Part shown: positions 25,636 through 36,138 of the stretch, piece by piece
Layout of the letters: each line of letters starts with the position of its first letter
Numbering within the stretch: the stretch's first letter is position 1
From: Pedobacter namyangjuensis
GTDB lineage: Bacteria > Bacteroidota > Bacteroidia > Sphingobacteriales > Sphingobacteriaceae
Direction: 5' to 3'
Assembly: GCF_003313325.1 (NCBI RefSeq)
Contig: NZ_QMHQ01000001.1
Span: forward strand, 1-64,000
DNA length: 64,000 bases
The notes under the pieces: model-generated
Seen by the model: the letters and a program-made list of their open reading frames with translations, nothing else
What the model was told of the DNA's origin: nothing
Database searches by the model: none
Made by a program: the position numbers and the translations under genes

Positions 25636-27099
25636 TTAGTTTACGCCTGTTAATTTTTGATTTACTTGATCTAATAACTGTTGTACCGATGCCTCTGAAA
25701 GGTGAAGTATTGGTTTTGGATAAACACCCATAACAACTATTAAAACGCAAATAGTGTATAATACAATTTTCTCTGTTCCTTTAATATCTGTAAATGTTAA
25801 GGTAAGTTCGTTAGTTGTGCCCAACATTACCCTTTGATACATTCTTAGCATATAAACCGCTCCGAATATAATGGTGAGACCAGCGATGGCCCCCATCCAA
25901 ATATTATGAGTGTAAACGCTATAAAGTAGCAAGAACTCGCCGACAAAACCGTTTGTGCCTGGCAAGGCAACTGTACCTAACACGATAATTAAAAATGTAA
26001 TTGCTAATTGTGGTGCTACCTTAGCTAAACCACCAAGCTCTTCTATTTTGTTAGTTTTAAGTTGAGATGAAATAATATCCAGTACAAAAAACAAACCGAT
26101 AACATTAACCCCGTGACTTAACATTTGCACCATTGTACCTTGCAAACCTTGCGTGGTTAAGGTAAAAATACCTGCTGCAATTAAACCAACGTGGCCAATA
26201 GAAGAATAGGCAACCAAACGTTTGGCATTCTTTTGTTTAAATGCGATAATGGACGCGTAAACAATACCAATTACCGAAAGTATAAGTGCTAAACAAGCCC
26301 AGTCATTTACACCTTGTGGTACAATTGGCAACAACCATCTTACTACACCATAAATACCCATCTTTAGCATAATACCAGATAACAGCATTGTTCCTGTTGT
26401 AGGTGCTTCTGTGTAGGTGTCTGGTTGCCAAGTATGGAAAGGAAAAATCGGCATTTTAATAGCAAACGCAATAAAAAACGCCCAGAAAACCCATCCTTGA
26501 TGATAAGAATCCAATTTTAAAGCATAAAATGCATTAATGTCAAAATTATTAGATGGGTTTTGTAAATACAGGTAAATGATACCCAAAAGCATAAAAAGCG
26601 ATCCGGCGATGGTGTAAACAAAAAACTTCATGTTTACTTTAATTCTATCTTTTCCGCCCCACATTGCACAAATAAAGTATACGGGAATTAATGCAGCTTC
26701 CCAACCAATGTAAAACAAGAATGCATCTAAGGCAACAAACACCAAGATTAAACCGGTTTGCATAAACAAAATCAAGGCATAAAACGCGTTTGAATTTTTA
26801 TAGTCGTGTTTAAAGCTGGCTAGAATAATTAATGGCATTAAAACATTGGTTAAAATAACCGTAATCATGCTAATACCATCTACACCAACATTAAAGTTTA
26901 TCCCTAATTGTGGAATCCATGTGTAGTTCAACGCAAATTGTGTACTCGCATCTGGCTTAAACTGAGTTAACATGCCAATAGTAACGCAAAGCGATAGAAG
27001 CGAAAATAGTAAAGCGCTTACTTTAGCCGAGCCCCCTTTAATAAAGGAAGTGACAATTGCTCCTGCTAGTGGTAAAAATATAAGTAGTAAAAGTTCCAT
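25636..27099 (-). CDS. nuoM: NADH-quinone oxidoreductase subunit M
   Basis: This 487-residue antiporter-like complex I subunit shows FYIGWEAALIPVYF with the proton-path Glu, FPFHTWQPDTYTEAPT, and the SSIGHVGLI/SHGVNVIGLFF region. It follows nuoL by 20 bases. The length and segment count are normal for the membrane arm subunit. Confidence 0.97.
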   Translation of the reverse strand: MELLLLIFLPLAGAIVTSFIKGGSAKVSALLFSLLSLCVTIGMLTQFKPDASTQFALNYTWIPQLGINFNVGVDGISMITVILTNVLMPLIILASFKHDYKNSNAFYALILFMQTGLILVFVALDAFLFYIGWEAALIPVYFICAMWGGKDRIKVNMKFFVYTIAGSLFMLLGIIYLYLQNPSNNFDINAFYALKLDSYHQGWVFWAFFIAFAIKMPIFPFHTWQPDTYTEAPTTGTMLLSGIMLKMGIYGVVRWLLPIVPQGVNDWACLALILSVIGIVYASIIAFKQKNAKRLVAYSSIGHVGLIAAGIFTLTTQGLQGTMVQMLSHGVNVIGLFFVLDIISSQLKTNKIEELGGLAKVAPQLAITFLIIVLGTVALPGTNGFVGEFLLLYSVYTHNIWMGAIAGLTIIFGAVYMLRMYQRVMLGTTNELTLTFTDIKGTEKIVLYTICVLIVVMGVYPKPILHLSEASVQQLLDQVNQKLTGVN

Positions 27100-27119
27100 T
27101 TATAATTATTGAACCGTTA

Positions 27120-29021
27120 TTAGGCGATAAAAAAATAGGTGTACGATAGTAAAGCGATGATACCAAGCACCATCATAAATATATAAAAGCCAACATTACC
27201 CGATTGTAAAAGTCGTAAACCTTTACTTCCTTCGGTCGCTGTCCATCCAAACCCGTTAACTAAACCGTCGACCAGTTTTTTATCAATTACACGATAGAAG
27301 AATTTAGATAATGCATCTAAAGGTTTTCTGATAATCGTATCGTAAATTTCGTCTAAATAAAATTTGTTATAAGAGATTTTTGCCAATGCCGAACGTTCCG
27401 TTTCATCAGATACAGGAACATGGGCATTTTTAACATATTTAGTATAAGCAAAAATTAAAGCTACCACTGCGGCTAAAACAGATACGCCCATCAAGGCATA
27501 TTCTGTAGTATGATCTAAAGTTAATGCATGTTGCTTAATATTTGCGCCCTGCAACCAATGCTCTAACCAAGCGTTTCCGCCAAATACGTGTGGAATATTG
27601 ATTGCACCACCAATTGCAGCCAAAATAGCTAACACAATCAATGGGAATGTCATTGTGCTTGGCGACTCGTGTACTTTATCTTCGGCATAATGCGTGTTTC
27701 TATATTTTCCGAAGAAAGTTAAAAACATCATTCTGAACATGTAAAAGGCAGTTAAGAATGCTGTTAGTAATCCTATTGCCCACAACACTTTATTTTCTTG
27801 GAAAGCATGCGCCAAAATCTCATCCTTAGAGAAAAAACCTGAGAAGGGAGGTAAGCCGGCAATTGCTATGGTACCAATCATCATGGTAGCAAAAGTAGTT
27901 TTCAATTTTCCTTTTAATCCACCCATGTGGCGCATATCTTGCTCGTGGTGCATAGCATGAATTACAGAACCTGCTCCTAAGAATAAAAGTGCCTTAAAAA
28001 ATGCGTGAGTTAATACATGGAAGAAAGATCCTGTATAAGCGCCAACACCTAAGCCTAAAAACATATAACCTAACTGAGATACGGTTGAGTAAGCCAAAAC
28101 CTTTTTAATGTCTGTTTGCGTTAACGCGATGATAGCTGCGATTAAAGCTGTAGCTGTTCCAACAACTGCAATGATATCTTGCGTAGTTGGTGCCAATTCA
28201 AATAAAACGCTAGAACGAGCAATCATATAAATACCGGCTGTAACCATGGTAGCAGCGTGGATTAACGCAGATACAGGCGTTGGACCGGCCATTGCATCTG
28301 GCAACCACGTAAATAGGGGTAGCTGTGCAGATTTACCGCAGGCACCAATAAATAATAAAATAGTAATTAGCGTTAAAGTTCCAGCGCCCGGCATCATTGC
28401 TGCCGCCTTAGGAAAAACCTGAGCAAACTCTATACTACCAAATGTAGTGAAGATTAAAAACACACCTAAAAGGAAACCTAAATCTCCAATTCTGTTCATT
28501 ACAAATGCCTTTTTAGCCGCACTTGCGTAACTGCTGTTGGTATACCAAAAACCGATTAATAGGTAAGAACATAAACCTACGCCCTCCCAACCTATAAACA
28601 TAACGATATAGTTTGAGCCTAAAACCAATACCAACATAAAGAAGATAAATAGATTTAAATAGGCGAAAAACTTACCAAAACCGGCATCTTCATGCATGTA
28701 ACCAATAGAGTAGATATGGATTAAAAATCCAACTCCGGTTATAATCAATAACATAATTGCGCTAAGTGGATCGTATAAAAACGATAAAGGAACATGTAAA
28801 TTCCCTGCGCTAATCCAATCAAAAAGATCTACGTTAAATTGCTTTTGCGTTGCACCGCCAAGTTCGAAAAACATCAACAAGCTTAACACGAAAGAAGCTA
28901 AAATTACACCACTTCCAACTAAACCTATCAAGCTTTTGCCTAAGGTGTTTCTTCCCAGACCATTAATTACAAAGCCTAATAGCGGGAGCAAAGGAACTAA
29001 CCAAAGTAAACTATTTATCAT
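27120..29021 (-). CDS. nuoL: NADH-quinone oxidoreductase subunit L
   Basis: This 633-residue subunit is the distal antiporter-like module of complex I. It has conserved VMFIGWEGVGLCSYLLIGFWY, the PDAMAGPTPVSALIHAATMVTAG motif, and a long C-terminal part corresponding to the lateral helix and final membrane helix. It lies 17 bases downstream of nuoK. Length is normal. Confidence 0.98.
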   Translation of the reverse strand: MINSLLWLVPLLPLLGFVINGLGRNTLGKSLIGLVGSGVILASFVLSLLMFFELGGATQKQFNVDLFDWISAGNLHVPLSFLYDPLSAIMLLIITGVGFLIHIYSIGYMHEDAGFGKFFAYLNLFIFFMLVLVLGSNYIVMFIGWEGVGLCSYLLIGFWYTNSSYASAAKKAFVMNRIGDLGFLLGVFLIFTTFGSIEFAQVFPKAAAMMPGAGTLTLITILLFIGACGKSAQLPLFTWLPDAMAGPTPVSALIHAATMVTAGIYMIARSSVLFELAPTTQDIIAVVGTATALIAAIIALTQTDIKKVLAYSTVSQLGYMFLGLGVGAYTGSFFHVLTHAFFKALLFLGAGSVIHAMHHEQDMRHMGGLKGKLKTTFATMMIGTIAIAGLPPFSGFFSKDEILAHAFQENKVLWAIGLLTAFLTAFYMFRMMFLTFFGKYRNTHYAEDKVHESPSTMTFPLIVLAILAAIGGAINIPHVFGGNAWLEHWLQGANIKQHALTLDHTTEYALMGVSVLAAVVALIFAYTKYVKNAHVPVSDETERSALAKISYNKFYLDEIYDTIIRKPLDALSKFFYRVIDKKLVDGLVNGFGWTATEGSKGLRLLQSGNVGFYIFMMVLGIIALLSYTYFFIA

Positions 29022-29038
29022 CCTTGTCTTCTATTATT

Positions 29039-29368
29039 TTACCACTTAAGGCGATTTAAAACATTAATATCTACTGATTGCGTATTTCTGTAAACCATTA
29101 CTATAATAGCCAAACCTACTGCTACTTCTGCAGCGGCTAAAGCCATAATAAAGAATACGAATATTTGTCCCGAGGGATCATTATGATGTACTGAAAAAGC
29201 AGTAAGCAACAAATTAACTGCATTTAACATCAACTCTACCGACATAAAAATAACAATTGCATTTCTACGGGTTAGCACGCCAATTACACCTATGGTAAAA
29301 ATAATTGCACTTAACCAAATATAATGGTTAAGCGGAACTGCTTGCATGGTTTGCATAAAATTACCCAT
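29039..29368 (-). CDS. nuoK: NADH-quinone oxidoreductase subunit K
   Basis: This 109-residue three-helix membrane subunit has the conserved [13 protein letters not shown], whose Glu is part of the central proton channel, and a C-terminal [11 protein letters not shown] helix with the second Glu. It overlaps nuoJ by eight bases. The first few residues (MGNFMQTMQ) differ from the shortest versions; a later Met at residue 5 or 8 is possible. Confidence 0.95.
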   Translation of the reverse strand: MGNFMQTMQAVPLNHYIWLSAIIFTIGVIGVLTRRNAIVIFMSVELMLNAVNLLLTAFSVHHNDPSGQIFVFFIMALAAAEVAVGLAIIVMVYRNTQSVDINVLNRLKW

Positions 29369-29867
29369 TTGCTTTTTCTTCCTTTTTAGTTAACAATACA
29401 GCACCAACCATAGCTGCCAATAATAAAATCGAACATAATTCGAACGGCAACATAAACGGACCGAATAATTCTTTACCTAAGTTTTTAACCAAACCTAAAT
29501 TCGGGTTTTTTAAAACCATCGGACTATTAATAGCTACTGCTTTAAAAGAGCCTACCAAGGTTACTGCCAAACATCCGCCAGCAATTACGCCTAGTATCTT
29601 CACAAACGCAGATTTATTTGGCTCGTTTTCTTTGTTGAGATTAAGTAGCATCAGAACGAAAAGAAACAATACCATAATAGCCCCCATATACACAATGAAG
29701 TTTACAACAGCCAAAAATTGTGCATTTAATAACACATAGTGAACTGTAAATGTAAAGAAGGTAACAATTAGGTATAGCACACTGTGGATAGGATTTTTTG
29801 CAAAAATCACCATCAGTGAAAATATGATACTTAATGTTGCTACTACATAGAATACTGATGTACCCAT
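29361..29867 (-). CDS. nuoJ: NADH-quinone oxidoreductase subunit J
   Basis: This 168-residue subunit has about five membrane helices, including [21 protein letters not shown], the distorted helix typical of NuoJ. The adjacent nuoK overlaps its 3' end. It is separated from nuoI by 106 bases that hold a palindromic repeat. Confidence 0.95.
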   Translation of the reverse strand: MGTSVFYVVATLSIIFSLMVIFAKNPIHSVLYLIVTFFTFTVHYVLLNAQFLAVVNFIVYMGAIMVLFLFVLMLLNLNKENEPNKSAFVKILGVIAGGCLAVTLVGSFKAVAINSPMVLKNPNLGLVKNLGKELFGPFMLPFELCSILLLAAMVGAVLLTKKEEKANG

Positions 29868-29897
29868 TAATTTTTTTGTTTAGTTTATTTATTTTTC

Positions 29898-29958
29898 CGT
29901 CATCCTGAGCTTGTTTCAGGATCCATTAGTCTGATGCTGAAATAAATTCAGCATGACG
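29898..29958. repeat. CGTCAT...ATGACG palindromic repeat inside the nuo operon
   Basis: The element begins CGTCATCCTGAGC and ends TCAGCATGACG. It contains two imperfect sub-palindromes (TCCTGA...TCAGGA and TGCTGA...TCAGCA), giving a long folded structure. It fills the gap between nuoI and nuoJ. The terminal CGTCAT and ATGACG recur at 61087-61154. Such extragenic palindromes are common in this phylum and often lie between genes of one operon. Confidence 0.75.
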
Positions 29959-29973
29959 AACTTTCTATTATTT

Positions 29974-30474
29974 CTATTTAACCTCCAACGGAGCTTCTAC
30001 TAATTTATCTTTACCGTAGATAAAATCCTTACGTAAATAATCAGAAGGTACAATCGGACCATCTAAATAAATAGCTTCTTTAGGACAGGCTTCTTCGCAC
30101 AAACCGCAAAAGATGCAACGCAACATGTTAATTTCATAAGTGGCGGCATATTTCTCTTCGCGATACAAATCTTTTTCTTCTGGTTTACGTTCTGCAGCAA
30201 TCATAGTAATTGCTTCTGCAGGGCAAGATAATGCACATAAACCACAAGCAGTACAACGCTCACGTCCTTCTTCGTCTCTTTTTAAAGAGTGCATTCCTCG
30301 CCAATTGATAGAAAATTCTCTTTCAACCTCTGGATATTTTATCGTTGAGCTTTTCTTAAAGAAGTGGCCCATTGTAGTACCCAAACCTTTTAATATTGCG
30401 GGCAAATACATACGCTCTGCCAAATTAAGTGGCTTTTGCTCTAGTACTTTTTTCTTATTACTTAATGATTCCAT
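29974..30474 (-). CDS. nuoI: NADH-quinone oxidoreductase subunit I
   Basis: This 166-residue ferredoxin-like subunit carries two 4Fe-4S motifs, CTACGLCALSCP and CIFCGLCEEACP, which hold clusters N6a and N6b of the peripheral arm and pass electrons to N2 in NuoB. It follows nuoH by nine bases. Length is normal. Confidence 0.97.
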   Translation of the reverse strand: MESLSNKKKVLEQKPLNLAERMYLPAILKGLGTTMGHFFKKSSTIKYPEVEREFSINWRGMHSLKRDEEGRERCTACGLCALSCPAEAITMIAAERKPEEKDLYREEKYAATYEINMLRCIFCGLCEEACPKEAIYLDGPIVPSDYLRKDFIYGKDKLVEAPLEVK

Positions 30475-30483
30475 GTCTCCTCC

Positions 30484-31524
30484 TTAAAATTTAATTACCG
30501 CGATAACAATTCCTGTAATTACAATATTCGCAATAGCCAATGGTATTAAAACCTTCCATCCTAAATTCATTAACTGATCATAACGGAAACGAGGGATTGT
30601 CCAACGAACCCACATAAAGAAGAAAATGAAAGCAAAAATCTTCAAGAAAAACGCAAGCGTTCCGAAAATCGCAGCCAAGTTTGGCGTTACCCAGCTCAAG
30701 CCTGCAACCGTATCCATAAAAGGATAGTTATATCCACCGAAATATAATGTTGCCATTACCGCGGAAGAAACAAACATATTGATATACTCGGCAAAAAGGT
30801 AAAAACCTAGCTTCATTGAAGAATATTCTGTGTGGTAACCACCAATTAACTCGGTTTCACACTCAGGTAAATCGAACGGTGCACGGTTTGTTTCAGCAAA
30901 AGAGCAAACCATAAAAATCAAAAATCCTAATGGCTGTACCCAAACGTTCCAGCCAAATCCATGTTGCTGTTCTACAATTTCCTTAAGGCTTAAACTGTTT
31001 GTTACTAAAAGCAAAGCGATGATAGATAAACCCATTGCAATCTCATAACTGATATTTTGTGATGCTGCTCTAATAGCACTTAACAAAGAATATTTATTAT
31101 TCGATGCCCAACCACCAATCATTACACCATAAACACCTAAAGAAACCACGCCAAAGATATACAGTACACCAACGTTGATATCAGTAACTTGTAATGGAAC
31201 AACTCGTCCACCAATGTTTAAGTCCTGTCCCCAAGGAATAACTGCTGTACCAATACAAGCACATAACATAGCTAAACCCGGACCAACCATAAACAACCAT
31301 TTGCTGGCGTTACCTGGAATGATTTCCTCTTTCATAAACATCTTTACCCCATCGGCTAAAGGCTGTAAAATACCAAAGGGACCAGCTCTATCCGGGCCTA
31401 AACGATCTTGTAAAAAAGCGGCAACTTTTCGCTCTGCATAAGTAGAATACATTGCTATTACCAAACTGATGGCAAATAGCGCCGTTACCAGTGCAAATTT
31501 TTCGATTACAAAATTTATATCCAT
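30484..31524 (-). CDS. nuoH: NADH-quinone oxidoreductase subunit H
   Basis: This 346-residue eight-helix subunit forms much of the quinone site. It has ERKVAAFLQDRLGPDRAGP near the start and ETNRAPFDLPECETELIGGYHTEYSS, the acidic loop conserved in all complex I enzymes. It overlaps nuoG by one base. Confidence 0.97.
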   Translation of the reverse strand: MDINFVIEKFALVTALFAISLVIAMYSTYAERKVAAFLQDRLGPDRAGPFGILQPLADGVKMFMKEEIIPGNASKWLFMVGPGLAMLCACIGTAVIPWGQDLNIGGRVVPLQVTDINVGVLYIFGVVSLGVYGVMIGGWASNNKYSLLSAIRAASQNISYEIAMGLSIIALLLVTNSLSLKEIVEQQHGFGWNVWVQPLGFLIFMVCSFAETNRAPFDLPECETELIGGYHTEYSSMKLGFYLFAEYINMFVSSAVMATLYFGGYNYPFMDTVAGLSWVTPNLAAIFGTLAFFLKIFAFIFFFMWVRWTIPRFRYDQLMNLGWKVLIPLAIANIVITGIVIAVIKF

Positions 31525-32534
31525 TAGAATTTACTGGTTTTTTCTAGTTCAACTTGATTCGCCTTCTGTAGTGCAAGATTCTCCATAATTACTGGCAGTG
31601 GCTTAAAGGTTTCGTAATGGTTTGACGCAATTACAGAAGTATCTGGGATATGCGTTGGCTGTTCAATATTCCAATCTGAAGTTGCCTTTTTCTCAAAACG
31701 ACAAGTATTACAAATGAATGATTCTACTTCGCCAAACTGATCTTTACGAGCAGTAACACGTAGAACATCAGCACCTTTATACCACAACGTAACCTGACCA
31801 TTACATTTCTCATGATCGCAATTTCTGTGCGCATCTACAGGTTTTGTGAACCAAACACGGTTTTTGAACCTAAATGTTTTGTCTGTTAAAGCGCCTACTG
31901 GGCAAACATCAATTACGTTTCCAGAGAAATCGTTATCGACAGCAGTTTGTATGTAGGTAGAAATTTCTGAATGATCGCCACGATTTAATATACCGTGAAC
32001 GCGTTTATTGGTGATTTGATCGGCAGTAAATACACAACGGTAGCACAAAATGCATCGATTCATGTGTAACTGAATTTTATCACCTATATCAATTCTATCA
32101 AAAGTACGACGCTCAAATTCGTATCTGGTTTTTTGCAAACCATGCTCATAGCCTAAATTTTGTAAATCGCATTCGCCTGCTTGGTCGCACACTGGGCAAT
32201 CTAGTGGATGGTTAATCAATAACATTTCCACTACCCCACTTCTAGCTTCCAAAACTTCTGGCGAAGTAATATTTTGCACTTCCATACCGTCCATCACTGT
32301 GGTACGGCAAGAAGCTACCAATTTTGGCATTGGGCGAGGATCTTTCTCAGAACCCTTACTTACTTTCACAATACAAGTACGGCATTTACCACCACTGCCT
32401 TCAAGCTTCGAATAATAGCACATTGCAGGTGGCACAATATCTCCTCCTATTTGCCTTGCAGCATTTAGAATACTTGTACCCGGCGCTACTTCTACCGTGA
32501 TTCCATCTATGGTAACTTTCATTAAATCAGCCAT
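31524..32534 (-). CDS. nuoG: Short NuoG-like Fe-S subunit
   Basis: This 336-residue protein carries the N-terminal ferredoxin and NuoG-type cysteine motifs (C-CYY...GGKCRTC, CPVCDQAGECDLQNLG, RCILCYRCV, CNTC) for the electron chain from NuoF to NuoI. It ends soon after these and lacks the large molybdopterin-like domain of E. coli NuoG, a shortening known in Bacteroidota. It lies two bases downstream of nuoF and overlaps nuoH. Confidence 0.93.
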   Translation of the reverse strand: MADLMKVTIDGITVEVAPGTSILNAARQIGGDIVPPAMCYYSKLEGSGGKCRTCIVKVSKGSEKDPRPMPKLVASCRTTVMDGMEVQNITSPEVLEARSGVVEMLLINHPLDCPVCDQAGECDLQNLGYEHGLQKTRYEFERRTFDRIDIGDKIQLHMNRCILCYRCVFTADQITNKRVHGILNRGDHSEISTYIQTAVDNDFSGNVIDVCPVGALTDKTFRFKNRVWFTKPVDAHRNCDHEKCNGQVTLWYKGADVLRVTARKDQFGEVESFICNTCRFEKKATSDWNIEQPTHIPDTSVIASNHYETFKPLPVIMENLALQKANQVELEKTSKF

Positions 32535-32536
32535 GA

Positions 32537-33913
32537 TTAAGAATTATCCTGTTTAACTTCCTCTTCTTTTTTCTCTATCGGATTAGCATAATTTGCTAAA
32601 CCATAGTTGCTGGTTTGACTTTTACTTGGCTCTTTTACATGCCATTCAAACTCATCTCTAAAATGTCTAATTGCACTTGCAACTGGCCAAGCCGCTGCAT
32701 CGCCCAACGGACAAATTGTATTTCCTTCTATCTTTTTAGACACATCTACCAATAAGTCGATATCACTCATTTTTCCGTGCCCAAATTCTAATCTATGCAA
32801 TACTTTTTCTAACCATCCAGTTCCCTCACGACAAGGAGAACATTGTCCACAGCTTTCGTGGTGATAGAAACGAGAGAAATTCCATGTATTTCTAACAATA
32901 CACTGATCCTCATCAAAAGCAATAAAACCGCCTGAACCCATCATTGTTCCAGTGGCAAAACCACCTTCAGCTAATGATTCGTAACTCATTAAACGAGGTT
33001 CGCCATTAGCATATTTTAAAGTTAAGTTAGCAGGTAAAATTGGCACCGAAGAACCACCTGCAACCGTAGCTTTTAATCTTTTGCCATTAGCAATACCACC
33101 GCAATATTCGTCAGAATAGATAAATTCTTCAACTGGTAAGCCTAACTCAATTTCGTAAACGCCTGGTTTAACTAAATTACCCGAAGCAGATATCAGTTTT
33201 GTTCCTGTACTTCTTCCGATACCAACTTTAGCATACTCATCGCCACCATCATTAATAATCGGTACTACAGCCGCAATAGATTCTACGTTATTAACCACTG
33301 TTGGGCAACCATATAAACCGGCAATAGCTGGAAATGGCGGTTTAATACGTGGATTACCTCTTTTTCCTTCTAATGATTCCAACAACGCAGTCTCTTCTCC
33401 GCAAATGTAAGCTCCACCACCAGATTGAACATAAAGCTCAAGATCATAACCAGAACCTAATATATTTTTACCCAAAAAACCAGCAGCCTTAGCTTCAGCA
33501 ATTGCTTTCTCTAGTATACGGATTTGAGGCATCATCTCTCCACGTACATAGATGTAAGAAGTGTTGGCGCCTAAGGCAAAGCTAGATACAATCATCCCCT
33601 CAATTAAAGCATGAGGTATGTATGTCATCAAATATCTATCCTTAAATGTACCTGGCTCAGATTCATCGGCATTACACACCAAGTAACGAGCAACACCTTC
33701 TGGCTTAGCCAAAAAGCTCCACTTCATTCCGGTAGGAAAACCTGCACCACCGCGACCGCGTAAGCCAGACTTCTTTACTTCCTCTACCACTTCATCGGGT
33801 GTTAAGGTTTTTAACGCCTTTTCTACAGCACGGTAACCACCCTTTTGGCGGTAAACTTCTAGCGTATTAATGCCAGGTACGTTAATATGTTCTAGTAATA
33901 GTTTACGTCCCAT
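32537..33913 (-). CDS. nuoF: NADH-quinone oxidoreductase subunit F
   Basis: This FMN- and NADH-binding subunit shows [11 protein letters not shown] in its flavin site, [13 protein letters not shown], and [13 protein letters not shown] for the N3 cluster. The frame is open to 34045, but the extra N-terminus is unlike NuoF. Met at 33913 ([14 protein letters not shown]) begins the recognisable protein and overlaps the nuoE stop by one base (TAATG). The chosen form has 458 residues. Confidence 0.95.
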   Translation of the reverse strand: MGRKLLLEHINVPGINTLEVYRQKGGYRAVEKALKTLTPDEVVEEVKKSGLRGRGGAGFPTGMKWSFLAKPEGVARYLVCNADESEPGTFKDRYLMTYIPHALIEGMIVSSFALGANTSYIYVRGEMMPQIRILEKAIAEAKAAGFLGKNILGSGYDLELYVQSGGGAYICGEETALLESLEGKRGNPRIKPPFPAIAGLYGCPTVVNNVESIAAVVPIINDGGDEYAKVGIGRSTGTKLISASGNLVKPGVYEIELGLPVEEFIYSDEYCGGIANGKRLKATVAGGSSVPILPANLTLKYANGEPRLMSYESLAEGGFATGTMMGSGGFIAFDEDQCIVRNTWNFSRFYHHESCGQCSPCREGTGWLEKVLHRLEFGHGKMSDIDLLVDVSKKIEGNTICPLGDAAAWPVASAIRHFRDEFEWHVKEPSKSQTSNYGLANYANPIEKKEEEVKQDNS

Positions 33914-34425
33914 TATTTCTTGCGTAAATCGTCTATCAATGTATCTACAGATTGTGGCGTAAGGTTCTCGTAGAAAGTGTATTCTGGGCCAATTTGTAAA
34001 ACCGGGCCAAAACCGCAAGCAGCTAAACACTCTACACCTCTCCAACTGAAAAGACCATCTGCTGTTACTTCTCCTTCTTTAACGCCTAAATTCTGCTCTA
34101 TATGGTCCATAATTTTTTCGGCACCTACTAAACAACATGGTCCAGTACGGCAAACCTCCAAAACATATTTACCTTTTGGCTGCAAAAAGTACATGGTATA
34201 AAACGAAGCCACTTCATAAACCTCAATAGGCTCTATATTTAAGTACGCCGCCACTTTATCCATTGCTGGTGCGCTTGTCCAACCAAATTCTGCTTGTACC
34301 AAATGTAAAATTGGCAGCAAAGCTGATTTTTGCTTACCAGCCGGGTATCTTTTTACAATCTCATCAAAACTAGCAATTAATGCCGATGAGAATTCTACAG
34401 GTTGTGTTTCTTCTACTTTAAGCAT
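33913..34425 (-). CDS. nuoE: NADH-quinone oxidoreductase subunit E
   Basis: This 170-residue thioredoxin-like subunit binds the 2Fe-2S cluster N1a with Cys in CRTGPCCLVG and CLAACGFGP. It overlaps nuoD by eight bases and nuoF by one. Length is normal. Confidence 0.96.
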   Translation of the reverse strand: MLKVEETQPVEFSSALIASFDEIVKRYPAGKQKSALLPILHLVQAEFGWTSAPAMDKVAAYLNIEPIEVYEVASFYTMYFLQPKGKYVLEVCRTGPCCLVGAEKIMDHIEQNLGVKEGEVTADGLFSWRGVECLAACGFGPVLQIGPEYTFYENLTPQSVDTLIDDLRKK

Positions 34426-35632
34426 CTAATTCTCCTGCAATAATATTCATGCTACTCATGTTAATAATGGCATCTGATAAAAGCATACCTTCACTCATTT
34501 TGGCAAACATCGAATAATTAATAAAACTCGGCCTTCTAAAGTGCAAACGATAAGGTGTTCTACCTCCATCGTTAATCAGATAAAATCCAAGCTCTCCGTT
34601 ACCACCTTCTACAGCGTGGTAAACTTCCGCCTTTGGCGCATCAATTTCTCCCATCACAATTTTAAAGTGATAGATTAATGCTTCCATATTGTTGTATACT
34701 TCTTCTTTTCCTGGCAAGTAGAATTCTGGCACATCGGCATGAAAAATGCCTTTTGGCTCAGCTTTTAATTTTTCCATTGCCTGCTGAATGATGTTAACAC
34801 TTTGCCACATCTCCTCGTTACGCACCAAATAACGATCGTAAATATCGCCACTAGTACCTACCGGGATTTCAAAATCAAAATCTTGATAAGATGAGTAAGG
34901 TTCGCTAACGCGAACGTCATAATCTACGCCTGTTGAACGTAAAAGCGGACCAGTCCACCCGAAACTTAAAGCATTTTCTTGAGTTACTTCGGCAACGCCG
35001 GCAGTACGATCAATAAAAATACGGTTACGGTTCAACAAACCTTCAAACTCTTTTAATGCTACTGGAAATTCCTTTAAAAACTTATTGATTTTCGCAAAAG
35101 CGATATCATTAAAATCTCTTTCTAATCCACCGATACGACCGATATTTGTTGTTAAACGAGCACCACAGATCTCTTCAAAAATCTCGTAAATGTGCTCTCT
35201 GTACTGGAACAAGTAAAGGAAGGTTGTTGTTGCGCCGGTATCTTGCGCAATAATGGTATTGCAAATAATATGGTCTGCAATCCTAGACAATTCCATTACA
35301 ATTACGCGAAGGTAATCTACACGTTTTGGAATCTGAATATTTAGCAGTTTCTCTACAGTCATGTGCCAACCCATGTTATTAATTGGCGATGAACAATAGT
35401 TTAAACGATCTGTTAATGGTGTAATTTGATAAAATGGGCGGTGTTCTGCAATTTTTTCAAACGCTCTATGGATGTATCCGATAGTAGAAACACCGCTTAC
35501 AATACGCTCGCCATCTAACTGCAATACGTTTTGGAAAACACCGTGTGTTGCAGGGTGAGTTGGGCCTAAATTTAGGGTTACCAATTCGCTCTGCGGATCA
35601 TTATCTGTATATACTGGTTGATTATGCTTCAT
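34418..35632 (-). CDS. nuoD: NADH-quinone oxidoreductase subunit D
   Basis: This 404-residue 49-kDa-type subunit has GPTHPATHGVF at the start, a quinone-site histidine loop, and GRIGGLERDF. It is not fused to NuoC, unlike in E. coli. It overlaps nuoE by eight bases and is five bases from nuoC. Confidence 0.97.
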   Translation of the reverse strand: MKHNQPVYTDNDPQSELVTLNLGPTHPATHGVFQNVLQLDGERIVSGVSTIGYIHRAFEKIAEHRPFYQITPLTDRLNYCSSPINNMGWHMTVEKLLNIQIPKRVDYLRVIVMELSRIADHIICNTIIAQDTGATTTFLYLFQYREHIYEIFEEICGARLTTNIGRIGGLERDFNDIAFAKINKFLKEFPVALKEFEGLLNRNRIFIDRTAGVAEVTQENALSFGWTGPLLRSTGVDYDVRVSEPYSSYQDFDFEIPVGTSGDIYDRYLVRNEEMWQSVNIIQQAMEKLKAEPKGIFHADVPEFYLPGKEEVYNNMEALIYHFKIVMGEIDAPKAEVYHAVEGGNGELGFYLINDGGRTPYRLHFRRPSFINYSMFAKMSEGMLLSDAIINMSSMNIIAGELDA

Positions 35633-35637
35633 ATGGT

Positions 35638-36138
35638 TTATCTACCAAAGTATTCGTCTTTTTTATCAACTCTGTTTGGATCTTCTAATGGATATTGTTT
35701 AAGCATAGGATGTACGCCTAAATCGTCCATGTTCAAGATCCTTCTTAAATCTGGGTGCCCTTCGAATTTAACGCCGAAAAAATCATAAGTCTCTCTTTCC
35801 ATCCAATTTGCCGAGTTCCACAAAGCAGAAGCAGTTGGAATAGTAGGTTCGTTCTCATCTATAAAAACCTTTACGCGGGTCCTTATCCCACTTACCATAC
35901 TATGTAAATGATAAACAACTGCGATTTTCCCTTGTTCAGGATAATGAACCGCTGTAATATCTGTAAGAAAGTTGAAGTTAATTTTTGCATTTTCCTTTAA
36001 AAAAGACAATACCTCAACGATTTTGTCTTTAGTAGTAGAAAAAGTGAGTAATCCGTAAGGTTCTGTTACATCAAAAAGTTGTTCGCCAAATTTTTCACCC
36101 AGCAAATCTATAACTTCTGTATTTGTTGCTTTTGCCAT
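35638..36138 (-). CDS. nuoC: NADH-quinone oxidoreductase subunit C
   Basis: This 166-residue 30-kDa-type subunit shows TAVHYPEQGKIAVVYHLHS and ERETYDFFGVKFEGHPDLRRIL, the family signature. It is encoded separately from NuoD and overlaps the nuoB stop by one base. Confidence 0.96.
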   Translation of the reverse strand: MAKATNTEVIDLLGEKFGEQLFDVTEPYGLLTFSTTKDKIVEVLSFLKENAKINFNFLTDITAVHYPEQGKIAVVYHLHSMVSGIRTRVKVFIDENEPTIPTASALWNSANWMERETYDFFGVKFEGHPDLRRILNMDDLGVHPMLKQYPLEDPNRVDKKDEYFGR

